Source: Apus apus (lineage: Eukaryota > Chordata > Aves > Apodiformes > Apodidae). Taken from it: DNA of 64,000 bases. The DNA lies in contig NC_067285.1 of NCBI RefSeq assembly GCF_020740795.1, positions 78,594,842 through 78,658,841 of the forward strand. Reading direction: 5' to 3'. The translations under genes and the position numbers were made by a program. Under the pieces are notes generated by a model. The model did not search any database and was not told the DNA's origin. It saw only the letters and a list, made by a program, of their open reading frames with translations. Shown piece after piece: positions 1-11,089 of the stretch. Position 1 is the stretch's first letter. Each line of letters starts with the position of its first letter.

Positions 1-1110
1 CCTGGCAGTGTTCAAGGTCAGGTTGGATGGATCTCTGAGCAACCTGATCTAGTGGGCGGTGTCCCTGCTAATGAAGAGGGGTTGGATTTACATGATCTTT
101 AAGCTGTAGTAAATAGTTCCTCCTCAAACTGGCAACCAATCACAAGTGGGGTCCCCCAGGGATCGATATTGGGCCCAATGCTGTTTAACATCTTCATAAG
201 TGACCTGGATGTTGGGATCAAGAGCAGCCTGATGAAGTTTGCTGACGGCACTATGATGAGTGGAGAGGCTGGCACTCCGGAAGGGAGAGCCGCCCTCCAG
301 GATGACCTGCACAGGCTGCAGGAGTGGGCTAGCAGGAACCTGATGAAGTTCAACAGGGAGAAGTGTAAGGTCTTGCACCTGGGAATACATAACCCAGGAG
401 TGCAGTTCAGACTGGGATCCACCTGGCGGGAGAGCAGCCCTGTGGAAAGTGACCTGGGGGTCTTGGTGGATAACAGGCTCAACATGAGGGAACAGTGTGC
501 TGCTGCAGTGGCAAAGAAAGCCAAGAGGATGCTGGGCTGCATCAACAAGGGCATCACCAGCGGGGATAAAGATGTCATCATCCTGCTCTACTCGGTGCTT
601 GTCAGACCATGCCTGGAGTATTGTGTTCAGTTTTGGTCCCTGGTCTACAAAAAGGATGTGGACAGGCTGGAGAGGGTCCAGAGAAGGGCCACAAAGATGA
701 TCAGAGGACTGGAGGACCTGGCATATGAGGAGAGACTGAGAAAACCGGGCTTGTTCAGCCTTGAGGAAAGAAATCTTGGGGGAGATTTCATTACCATAAT
801 CTAGTACTTAAGAGGTGGCTACCAAGAAGATGGAGACTCCCTATTTACAAGGAGTCACATGGAGAAGACAAGGGGTCATGGGCACAAGTTGCTCCTGGGG
901 AGATTCCCATTGGACACATGAGGTAAATTTTTCACCGTGAGGATCATCAGACATTGGAATTGTCTCCCAAGGGGAGTGGTAGATTCCCCACATTGGACAG
1001 TCTCATCTTGACAGGGTGCTGAGCCATCTCATATAAAGTGTAGTATTCTCTAAAAAGGTTGGACCAGATGATCTTTGAGGTCCCTTCCAACCTGGCATTC
1101 TATGATTCCA
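1..1110 (+). mobile_element. CR1 LINE, 5'-truncated, with 3' part of reverse transcriptase ORF and 3' UTR
   Basis: The reading frame at 169-804 encodes about 211 residues of the C-terminal half of a CR1-type non-LTR reverse transcriptase. It opens with the palm-like phrase GPMLFNIFISDLD, continues through KFADGT and LHRLQEWASRNLMKFN, and ends near RVQRRATKMIRGLEDL. The canonical YADD-type catalytic motif is changed: the sequence reads FADG. The frame stops at 802-804, while CR1-like nucleotide sequence continues through the usual 3' region to a tail ending around 'tctatgattccatgatgg'. The window edge cuts the 5' side, so the full length is unknown. It is almost certainly a dead copy. Confidence 0.93.
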
Positions 1111-2648
1111 TGATGGCGGGAAGTTCCTCTGTATGTTTACATTTGTTTGGAGGACTTTATAACCAAAAAAATCTGCTAATCTGGGAATGCTCCTTCTTAT
1201 AAATATAGTGAGGGTCTTGATTTAAATTGTTATTTTTTTGTCCGTGTGGTTTGGGTTGTTTGTTTTTTCCTTGGGCGTCATATTTTCTGAGTAAGTGGTT
1301 GGAAAGCAAAACTATTGCTGCTTTTCTTTATTTCCCTGCTGTGTATCTGAGAACAGAGCTTTCTTATACAAGAGTCGTAATGGAAATTATGTGTGCTAAA
1401 GTAGGACTGATAATGACACTGAACTGCTCTTTGGAAATGGTCAGTAATGTTAATTTCTAAGTCCATGTTAGTTTCTGGTACTTCCAGCTGTTCTTTTCCT
1501 ACTTTCCTTTGTCTATTTTTTGATTGAACATCTGACATCACAGTCTAGCTTTTGCAGTTATATTGCAAATTTTGGGAAACAGCTTGCTAATTCAGTGTAG
1601 AAAGGCAGAGTTGTCTGGCTTCTAGATTTCATAAGAAGCTGGGGCTATTTAGGTTCCCATAATCTCTGTTGAGGATTTGATAGTTGCTGTAGCCATGCAG
1701 CCAGAAGATTTTTATGATAATGTCTTCTAAACAGCACAGTTGATGTACTGCTGCTGCAGTACTGAATTGTGGTATGAACAATACAGCTTTCATTCCTCTT
1801 TTTACCTCTTGTTTTCATTCGTATAATGCACAATTAAATATGATGTGAAACTTGAGAGCATACCGAAAAAGGATAATTAGCTGCAGAAGGAATAAATGCA
1901 GTCAGATATGTGAAACTCTCCCGAGAGAGAGAAAAGCAGCAGATGCATTCTGATAAATTAGTGACAATTAGGCTTCTAAATTCCCCAGCCAGTGCTGGTT
2001 GCTGTAGTTGAGCCCTTCAGGTTCTGCTGGCTGTTGAACAATGGAGAACTTTGATTTCTTTTTTTACCCTTTCTAAAAAAGAATGTTAAATATAAGATGT
2101 TTGGCACTTGCAATAATCATGGCCCCTCCTACTGTGCCATTTGAAACCACTCCCTGCATAATCAAAGCATATCACTCCCCTTGATTCTGAAGATATTTTG
2201 CATTTCAGTACAAGCTTTTGTGCACTTAACCACATTTCCTACAGAGAGTACATTTGAAAAAAAGGAAAATCATTTTTTAGGTGATAAATAAGAATGATTT
2301 GAACAGCATCTGATTTTCAGAGCTCAGAAGTACTGTAAAATCAAGCTTGAAGCACTAACTTGCTTTAATTTAAAATACTGGAAAATACAATCTAGTGACT
2401 GTTTTAGTGTTGATTTCTGTTTTCCGGTTCAGAATCCAATACATACGGCATTTAAATTGCTGCTAAAAATATTTCAGAAGATAGATAGATAGATATATGA
2501 ATGTAAAGTTTATTAATGTCAAATCATAACACAGAGTTCAGCTCTGATCTTTGGGTAGCATGTGATTTTGAGTACATTTTCTCACAGGACTCATCATACT
2601 CACATGTGTTCAGGCTCTGTGTTTTTTGTTTCAACTGTGCTTTCTGTC
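1111..2648. other. AT-rich stretch upstream of WDR17; no gene seen
   Basis: No coding exon is recognisable. A short GATA microsatellite lies at about 2478-2496. No CpG island or clear TATA-box promoter was seen, so the WDR17 transcription start cannot be placed here with confidence. The upstream exon starting at 2649 may be preceded by 5' UTR within this stretch. Confidence 0.5.
2478..2496. repeat. (GATA)n microsatellite
   Basis: About four tandem GATA units followed by an imperfect one, about 150 bases upstream of the WDR17 upstream exon. Confidence 0.9.
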
Positions 2649-2714
2649 ATGGCTTGGATGACTTATATTTCCCACTGGTTTGATGAAGATGATTGGTATG
2701 AAGGACAACAATGA
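2649..2714 (+). CDS. WDR17: WDR17 upstream exon: former N-terminal extension, now a 21-codon upstream ORF ending in TGA
   Basis: The exon opens with ATG in good context (G at -3, G at +4) and reads MAWMTYISHWFDEDDWYEG, then two Gln codons, then TGA (2712-2714), followed at once by a GTAAGA splice donor. From memory, the human long isoform of WDR17 starts with a nearly identical peptide running into MSQVRQVGLL. Splicing to the acceptor at 10960 keeps the frame, so the TGA sits where the human protein has a sense codon, probably Arg (CGA). Translation from this ATG would end six bases before the ATG at 10967. The exon call rests on peptide similarity, the donor and the frame; transcription is not shown. 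Confidence 0.75.
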   Translation: MAWMTYISHWFDEDDWYEGQQ

Positions 2715-5085
2715 GTAAGAATTATTTAAATTAATATTTTCTCTTTTACTTCCTTTATAATTTCCTTCTTTAAGCTGCTGTGTATTATAATTACTAGTAC
2801 TGAAAGCAATATTCCCATAGTGATACTAAGAAGGGATTTTTAGTAGTTTTAATGAGACCTTGAATCATAGATAAGCACATCTAAAATCAGTTTTTTCAAA
2901 ATTAATGGTACTAGCTGAATAAAATATATTGGAGGTTTTGTGGCCACCTACTTGCATTTTTTTGGTTGCATAATTTAATGAGTAGTATTTTTTTAATATG
3001 CAATGAGATAGCAATCAAACCCTTAACTTTATTGTATTAAGATGAATTAATATACTGTGCACGGAGTAAACTAACATAACTATAAGCAGTAATCGAGTAA
3101 AACAAAAATATTTGGGAGATATTAGTTCAGCTAGCATAATTTCATAGTTGTGCCTTGGATATTTGTATATTTTTATTAACATTTTTGTAAGGAGGAGGAC
3201 TTGTTACTATAGCAACATTTGCAGAATATCTTGCATCTTTTTTTAACTGCATGCCTTGGGCAAGCTTGATCTCCTGCTGCTTTCATAGATTTATGGTGGG
3301 AAGTTAATATCTGTATCAAGCTCCTTTATGTAATCATATATTTTTGTAATTTCTGTTTCTCATTTTGGTAGTATATTCTCAGCCATTGAATCAGAATGTA
3401 GGGAGTGCCACTGAAACTTAAGGGCCAGCAGCTGCTTTAGTTACGTTATTATGTATTGGTAATGCCAGTTATAGGCTCTTAAGTATTCAAAGCTAGCAGA
3501 TTTTAATGTCTTCCCACTGTTCTCATTTTACATGTCACTCATTAATGTTTCAGATGTGGAGTTATCTTTTAATAACTGCTCATCAGGGATTCAGGTGTGA
3601 GATGTGTCAAGAAGTAACATCATCTGAAATCAGAATTGTCATCTTTGCAATTTGCCAGCAGAAAAGCAATCTTCTGGTGATTGTGGTATCTCTGGGTTGG
3701 AAGATGAGATCAGACATGATATATACTGAGATCAGACATGGTTGTATGTATTTCTTTGTCATACATACAGTATGTATGACTACCGTATTACTACCGTATT
3801 ACTAACCACTATTCGATAGATCATGGTTTTGTTACCACTGCCATGTATGATATCTCCAGTTGATTAGGTATGTAGTTCAACGTTCCTAGTGATGTAATAT
3901 TAGAAATATCAGCATTTCTCCATGCTCTGTTTCAAACCTTAGTATTACTCTTTAGATTATCTTGCTGAAGTTGCACAATAGATATTCTAATTAAACTGTA
4001 TAAGTAGTGTAGTCAAGACAGTCAAAAACAGTCCTTTGTAAGACTTAACCCAAGTTATGATTTTTTGAATGTTAAATTATTGTCCTTAGGTTTTCTAAGC
4101 AGGGTATATCTTGGATTAATATATATATTTTTTTAACTTCAAAAAAGTGTTCGTTGCTGTAAAATGCCATCTTGGGCTGTGATTTTTAAATCCAGGCTTT
4201 TTCCATACTGCAGCCAGAAGTCTACAACGTTTTTAGGACTTCTTCCCTTGTAAAGCCAGAGATACTGTAGTTAAATCAATTCTAGTAGAAAATTGGCTCT
4301 GGGATTTTTGTGGAGGTTTAAAATGTTTGAACACTGGTAGAACACTTGTTTATTTAAAATTATCGTTTAAATAATGATGTTATTTTCTTAAGCAGCATCT
4401 GGATAACTAAGTGCACTCATTTTAAACACTTGTTAGGTTATCATTAGTTAGGAAATGTCATCTGCAAATGCTGGTTTTAAGAGTCAAGCCGAGGCTTCTG
4501 GTGTTTTGAAAAATATTGTTGAAATTCCAATCCTTGCCCAAGGCAGTCTCTTCTTGCCTCTGGTTAATATTTTGATTCATCAGGAGCCACAGATGGTCTG
4601 TGTGCCATGCATCGTATACAAAAGCAGGAAAACTTTTCTAGTTTTTGCAGAGAAGCTTGCAAACTCTCTGTCTGTACTGCTTAATGGTAAACTAGCAACC
4701 AGGTAGGCACTTGAACAAGCAGTAAATCCTGCTTGGAAGCATGGAGGCTTTATCTTTTCTTTAGAGCAATACATGCATAAACACACATAATTATTCTATA
4801 TTATTCTACACTGTGAGTGTCATGAATAATGTAGACAGCCTTTGCTTATCTTTTCCCCTGAAGCAGTTGCTTGAAGTAGCATGTGTACATTTTCAGCTAT
4901 TTAGAGACCTACGTTAATAACTGCAGTTTGATTGTCCACATCAAGAACTGAAAGTTCTTTAGTATTTTGTGGTACTCTATGCAAAGTAGGAAGAATTTTT
5001 TGTTGAAAGGGAGTAGTTCATCTGATATTGAGGTATCTGGTTCTTAAGAAATTATAACTGAAATGTGACACTGCCATCTATTTCG

Positions 5086-5550
5086 TAGACTCACAGAATG
5101 GCTAGGGTTAGAGGGGACCTTAAAGGTCATCCAGTTCCAGCCCTCCCTGCCATGGGCAGGGACACCTTCCACTAGACCAAGTTGCTCAAAGCCCCATCAA
5201 GCCTGGCATTTGAACACTTCCAGGGAGGGGGCATCCACAGCTTCTTTGAGCAATGCATGCCAGTGTCTCACCACACTAACAGGAGAGAATTTCTTCCTAA
5301 CATCTAATCTAAATTTACCCTCTTTCAGTTTGCAACTGTTCCCTCTTGTCCTGTCACTATATGCCCTTTTTAAAAGTTCCTCCCCAGCTTTCCTGCAGAC
5401 CCCCTTCAGGTACTAGAAGGCCATTATAAGGTCTCCCTGGAGCCTTCTCATCTCCAGACTCAACAACCCCGACTCTCACAACAACCCCTGTCTCCTTTGG
5501 CTTCAAAGGAGAGGTTCTACAATCATCTAATCATCTTCATGGCCCTTTGT
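5086..5550 (-). mobile_element. CR1 LINE 3' fragment, antisense
   Basis: It begins with the reverse complement of the CR1 tail ('tcacagaatggctagggtta') and continues through typical CR1 3'-region phrases such as 'gacaccttccactagaccaa', 'gaatttcttcctaacatcta' and 'ggtctccctggagccttctc'. It is a 5'-truncated copy inside the WDR17 5' intron, with no coding capacity left. Confidence 0.9.
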
Positions 5551-8500
5551 TTCTAACATGGTTTTCCATGACAGCTGGTCTTTGACAAGGTACATATTGT
5601 GTATGTATACATCATCTTCTGATGTAGTTACTCTTACTTTTGAGTTTCCCCAGATTCATAAATCGATATAAATACATGTAATGGATAGGTAGCATAGAAC
5701 AGAATTTAGAAAATATACTACTTACATACTCCTTCCAGAAGCAGTTTTTGGAAATTTCATTGCTCTGCTTACTCTTAGTAAATTTAATTTGTCTATTGGC
5801 TTCTAAATTGCATATGTACCAGAATATTCCAGTTATCCTTTATTTCATGGGTCTGTACCTAATAATAAGAATTTAATTTCTTAACATGGCTATAAAGTGC
5901 ATTTTCCAGCCCCACTGGCAGAGGGCTTGTACTAATTATGCTTATGTTCTTGCATGAGACTTCATGCTGTTGTGGCAGGCACAGTCAGGAAGAACTTGGT
6001 ATCTGCCATGTCTCACAGACACGATGAGAGTTCTTCCTAGGTTTGAAGACCTTTGTGTTTTTTAACAAGCTTAATTCATTGTACATTATAGGCCTTCAAG
6101 CTGGTGGCTTTGGATGTGGTCATGAATTTGAAACTGATTCACAGTTCGCATTTTCATCTCCAGAGGATTTTCCCATGAAGATGGCTAAATATAGCCAGTG
6201 TCTTGAAGGAGACATCACTTTTATATCGCTAAAGAAAATGTTTCATTATTACATTATCGTAGGCATATTCACAAAAATACTTGTACCTGGGCACAATAGA
6301 CTTGATGAGATATAACAATTTTACATGTCAAACATAGAGAGACAGCAATCTTTCTGCATTAGAAAACATTGGAAGATAGTGATAATAGAATGAACAAAAG
6401 CAGACACCACTAACCCTTTACTGCATATAGCTGTTCAAAAACTAGGGGTTTATATATACAGAAGCATATTGATTAACACACGTGTATGTACTCATTTGGA
6501 CAAGTCATACACCATAGGGACCACAATCGCTAACAATATAAGCATGTGTTATCAGTTGTGCTTGGTGGTCATAAATTCATGAATACATGCAAGCACATCT
6601 CTTGATAAATAAAGGGTGACAAGTGATGGATTTTAAGAGCCATTATTATTCTGTAAATATTGTAGTACAATCCAGAAATACAGTGAGCAATGGATACACT
6701 GAGTAGCTGAAGCAGGGAAAAAGGAGTTAGGTTAAAATTAAAATGGTGCCTGTTAAAGAACTGCAGTTGCCAGGCTACTGACACTGTTGTTCTCTGTGTG
6801 GTGTGACAAAATGCTCAGTCTTTTCTGCTGCATCCTTTAGTAACTGCATTATTCTGTGAACATCAAGGGTTAGTTCCTTCATTGCCCAGCCAGAGCTAGA
6901 TTTTCCATTTATGGGAACAGCAACATATTGGAATGAACATGGAAATCCCTAAGTGTTTTACAAAAAACTATTCCTATGCTAAGGTAGAGATTAATAGACA
7001 TATATATTTAAGTTATTGATATATAGCCATGTCTATGTATCTAGTCCATGCAGTTGTTATTTTCAGATAATATAGCTCTATGGCATACAGACTTTCAATT
7101 TCTGGGGTTTTTTCTATATTTAGCAACAAGGAAGGACTAGGCTGCTCTTGGCAATTGAAAAGGGTTTTTTTGTCCTCCCTCTTTCCTTCATCTCCTTGGA
7201 AACCGTGGGCATCCTTAGGTAGCTTTCCCAAAGTGGTACATGTTTTTTACATGCACAATATTTTTTCAGTGTATACTTGAGAATTCACTATAATTACATG
7301 TGCATCCCTTTTGAAATAAAATACTTTTTAAACAAAGTATGAAAAATACACATTGTATAAAAATGCAGTGTGTATGAAATCGTATATATATGTTGATTTG
7401 GTTATACTGCATTTCTAGTTTTCTGGCCTTTTATTCAGGCTGTTCTGGTAAGTGCTGCTTTCTTCCTTGTACTGTATGTTCAACAGAAGTCTATAATCTC
7501 TAAAAAGAGCTGCAGGAAAGTGCTTTTATGCATGATATGTAAAGATTAACAGTCAGTAAGCCACACAACTGTAATTTCTTCTTCAAGGTACTATTGGACT
7601 GAATTTCGAAGCAAATGCTTCTTTTCAGCTGCAGTGTGTTTTGTAAAACAGTTTATAACTCATTAAAAGGAGCAGGAAAGATTAACAAGTTTAAAAGAGC
7701 AAGTATTAGTAAATAAAATGCAAATTTCTTTCTATAATAGAGCTCAGAATATTTTACATATGTAGTTTTTTTTATGGATACTTAAATAGGAAAAACCCAT
7801 ATTGAAGAATCAAAGTTTAATAACGCTTCTTAAACATGAATTAACTCAATGGAATAATGATATATCACAAAGCAGAATTTTTTCATCTAAGCATTTTCAT
7901 TTGAATATCAGACTTGAAGAAAAATAGTACATTATCAATAATTGTAGTTTTAATTTAAAACTTGTGAATGAAGCAAATTGGTGAATTTCTTCAGAAAAAC
8001 CTATTAGAGTTTCCTTTTGTCTTTAATGTAAATGTGGAACAAAGAGAAGACAAATGTGATCTTCTCTTTCAAACACAGTACTTAATATGAAATATCCAGT
8101 ACTGCTTACAGACATACATTTAGAACTAGGCTGAAATAATTTTATAGCCATTTGATTACTGTGATTTTTGGTCACGAGTAATCTAATCTGAATTCTAAAC
8201 AGTGATGTATGCATTTGGAAATATTTAAAATACCCTAAACTACCCAGGTGTCCTAATGACATTAAAAAAACAACCAAACAACATTATATATATGTCTCTT
8301 AACTGTAAATCAGCTGCATGCAAAATATGGAAATACTAGTGCTAGAAGTGGAACTACCTGCAAACCCAAAGTGCTAGGCTGTTTTGTGCAATCATAGTAA
8401 CTGTAAAACCAGTGTAGAGGACTTTTTTTCCTTTTGTTCTAGATTTCAGCACTTAGGCTTGGAATCTTTATTCTCAGCTGCTTAGAATAGTATTTTCCTA

Positions 8501-10002
8501 TTGACTAGGTTTCATATAGTCAGGCATAACTTCTCTCTCCTGTCAAGGCAAGAAGGAAGATCTGTTGAATATATTAACAGGAATTGTTTTTATACAGATT
8601 ACTGCAGAATACTACATGATAAATCTGTTGTTACTCTGAAGGAAACATCTGTGGACTTCTGTTTTAGCATCTGTAAGAGATCTTAACATAACAGTCAATC
8701 TTACCTGCAGTGAAACCACAAATTAAACAGAGAGTTACTCTCATGAAGGTTGCTTCTTATATTTATTCATTGCTATTTATCTGCTAAGTAGATACCACAA
8801 GTGGATAAGAAAAATAGAAAATAAAATTGGTCATTCAACTTATTTTCATCTCTTGTATATATCTATTAAAATGGAAATTTTAAAATATTTATTTATATAA
8901 TAAGCTTTTTGTCAGTATTGCCTGATAGGTTCCTTTGAGTACTACAGGTCACCATTACCATAGTTGTACAAAGGTTTTTTTTCTAAATGTGCTTTCATAC
9001 TAATGTAATTCAGAAAAATAATTCCTGCTCCATACAGTAGATATGGAGTAGGTGGAAAGTGATCTGCAGACAACATATTTCTCCTAAAGTTGTTACACAG
9101 CATTGTGTTGCCTAACCACTCCTTGTACTTCATCAAGAGTTTCTCCCTCAAAATACTTGATTGCACTTGAAGTCTCCTTTTTTCTTTTTAATTCCCTTTC
9201 TGTTGTGGGGCTTTAAAATCTACCTAACACTTGGTAAATTGAGTATAACTCTCCTTGTCTTTTAAAGATTATAGTCTCGGCTCCTTTACCTAGAGATCCC
9301 ATCCTCCATGTAATGTTTATTCACATAATGTCCCTCAGTCCATTAATCTGTCTGCAGTATAAATGTGTCCTTGAATGAGATAGTCTATAACATAATTGGA
9401 AGAGTAAATTTTTATGTTTGGACCTTACCTGAGCTCATGCTGAAGCACTCAGTGGTATGGTGAAACTCAGCAGACTTTTCCTTCACCAGTCTGCACGAGA
9501 AGATTCTTTTCTGCAGGAGCTCTCACTGACACAAGTACAATTGTTTTTCTGTGTTAGGATTCTACTGCTAGCCCAGTTGAAGTCATATGTATGAAGAGGT
9601 TTCAGCTATGAGTTATCTCAATATCCTGTTTATGGGTAGTACTTTCAGTCATGGAGCCTTGTTTGCACTGATTTGACTTCTGTGAAGAAGTGGTGAATCC
9701 TTTTTACAGTTTAGACCTTGTTCTGCCGTTTGGTTGACCACAGGATTGCAGACTGTTATCCACCTTTTCATCCTTGTCAACCTCCCTTGCAGTTGTTTGA
9801 CCTCTACAGCTTTCTATGGTGGTGGGAAAGCCACAATTATTACTTCTGCAGGCTGATGGAGCAGGCATTGCATCAGCAGACAGTTGGCTTGAACCTGGGA
9901 TGTTTATATCACATGATGACTCATTTCTAATTGAAAGGGATGGCCTTTCCTACTTGTCTGCTGTAAATAAATGCAACAAGGCTTATTTTGAAGGTTTTCT
10001 TA

Positions 10003-10072
10003 AATCACAGAATCACAGAATGATTAGGGTTGGAAGGGACCTGTGGAGGTCATCCTGTACAAGCCACCCACC
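10003..10072 (-). mobile_element. Short CR1 3'-end remnant, antisense
   Basis: About 70 bases match the reverse complement of a CR1 3' end: a doubled 'aatcacag' unit, then 'gattagggttggaagggacc' and 'ggaggtcatcc'. It is an extreme 5' truncation, typical of CR1 insertions. Confidence 0.85.
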
Positions 10073-10966
10073 AGTTTAGTTTTAACAATACCTTTGCAAA
10101 TGTGTGGATTCTTGGCTGTAGTAGAATATGTAAACGTATCACAGAAAAATGGTCTTACGTGCTTCAAATAACATTTTGACATCAGCATGAATCAAATGAG
10201 GGCTAGGTGGATAACTGGTCTTGCTCAGTAAAGAATTACTTGTGTTTGTATTTAAAGTCAGTTCTTGCCTCATTCTGAGCAGAGCTGGTAGTTTTAAGAC
10301 ATGTTTTGGACAGTGAAGGCATAATTTTATATACAGTAGTGTTACACTAAGCTTTCCTTCTTATTTTCCAGTTTTCTTCAACTTTTTTTGTTAAACAGTA
10401 GTTATTAAGAAAATTTAGAAGGCTTCTCCAAAGAGGATTGTGATTATAAGTAATGCATAGTTGTTTTATGCAAGTAGTTTGAAGACCTTTTTAGAAATGT
10501 TGCTTAACTTACTTAAAATTGTTAGCATGTGGTCTATTTTGTTGAGTCGTCTTTGTAGGGATGATGAGGAGAGCAGAGAGGGCATTATATTGTAATATAG
10601 TTGAACCAGATTGCAGAAGAAAATGAGAGTGATGAAGAATAGCTTCAGCTAGTAAAAATCAAGAACTATTCAAGTTTTTATGTGCTGCCCCCCTCCCTTT
10701 TTTTCTCCCAAATGGATTCCTGTGAATGGTATTAAAATCCCTTTCTCGCGTCGCACTGAAGATCTGTGAACATCTGCTTGGCTTTATTTCAGCTACATTC
10801 AGTTGTACCTCATAAACACAAGATCTTGCTTTTAAATCACAAAGTCTATCTGTAATTTTAAGGTACATATATATATATATGTTATTTTTGGGAAGAAAAA
10901 TTATTATTCTGTTCTTTAACATTCTGTCATCTTGTTGTCAAATAAATTTCTGTTTTAAAGGCAAAA

Positions 10967-11089
10967 ATGTCACAGGTTAAACAAGTGGGACTTCTAGCTG
11001 CGGGATGTCAGCCATGGAACAAGGATGTATGTGCTGCTAGTGGGGACAGATTCGTCTACTGTGCTACCCTTGCTATTTATATTTATCAG
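10967..11089 (+). CDS. WDR17: WDR17 coding exon 1 (residues 1-41)
   Basis: It contains the main start codon (context gcaaaaATGt) and encodes MSQVKQVGLLAAGCQPWNKD through AIYIYQ. The exon itself begins at 10961 with six untranslated bases, and the donor is cag|gtaaga. This is the first strand of the first propeller. Confidence 0.93.

Larger units (their letters stand above)
2715..10960 (+). other. WDR17: WDR17 5' intron
   Basis: This interval runs from the donor after the upstream exon to the acceptor 'tgttttaaag' before the main ATG exon. It is AT-rich and holds two antisense CR1 fragments (listed separately) and short tandem repeats such as the 'ccgtattacta' units near 3783-3803. No other exon was recognised; the scattered short open frames show no family resemblance. 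Confidence 0.55.

Noticed and set aside
99-581. 160-codon - strand frame over the CR1 element
   Set aside because: It is antisense to the CR1 reverse-transcriptase frame and is a coding shadow.
2649-2695. Alternative donor at 2696 (g|gtatga) that would skip the TGA in the WDR17 upstream exon
   Set aside because: Joining 2695 to 10961 puts the upstream frame out of register with the main ATG, so it does not restore the extension.
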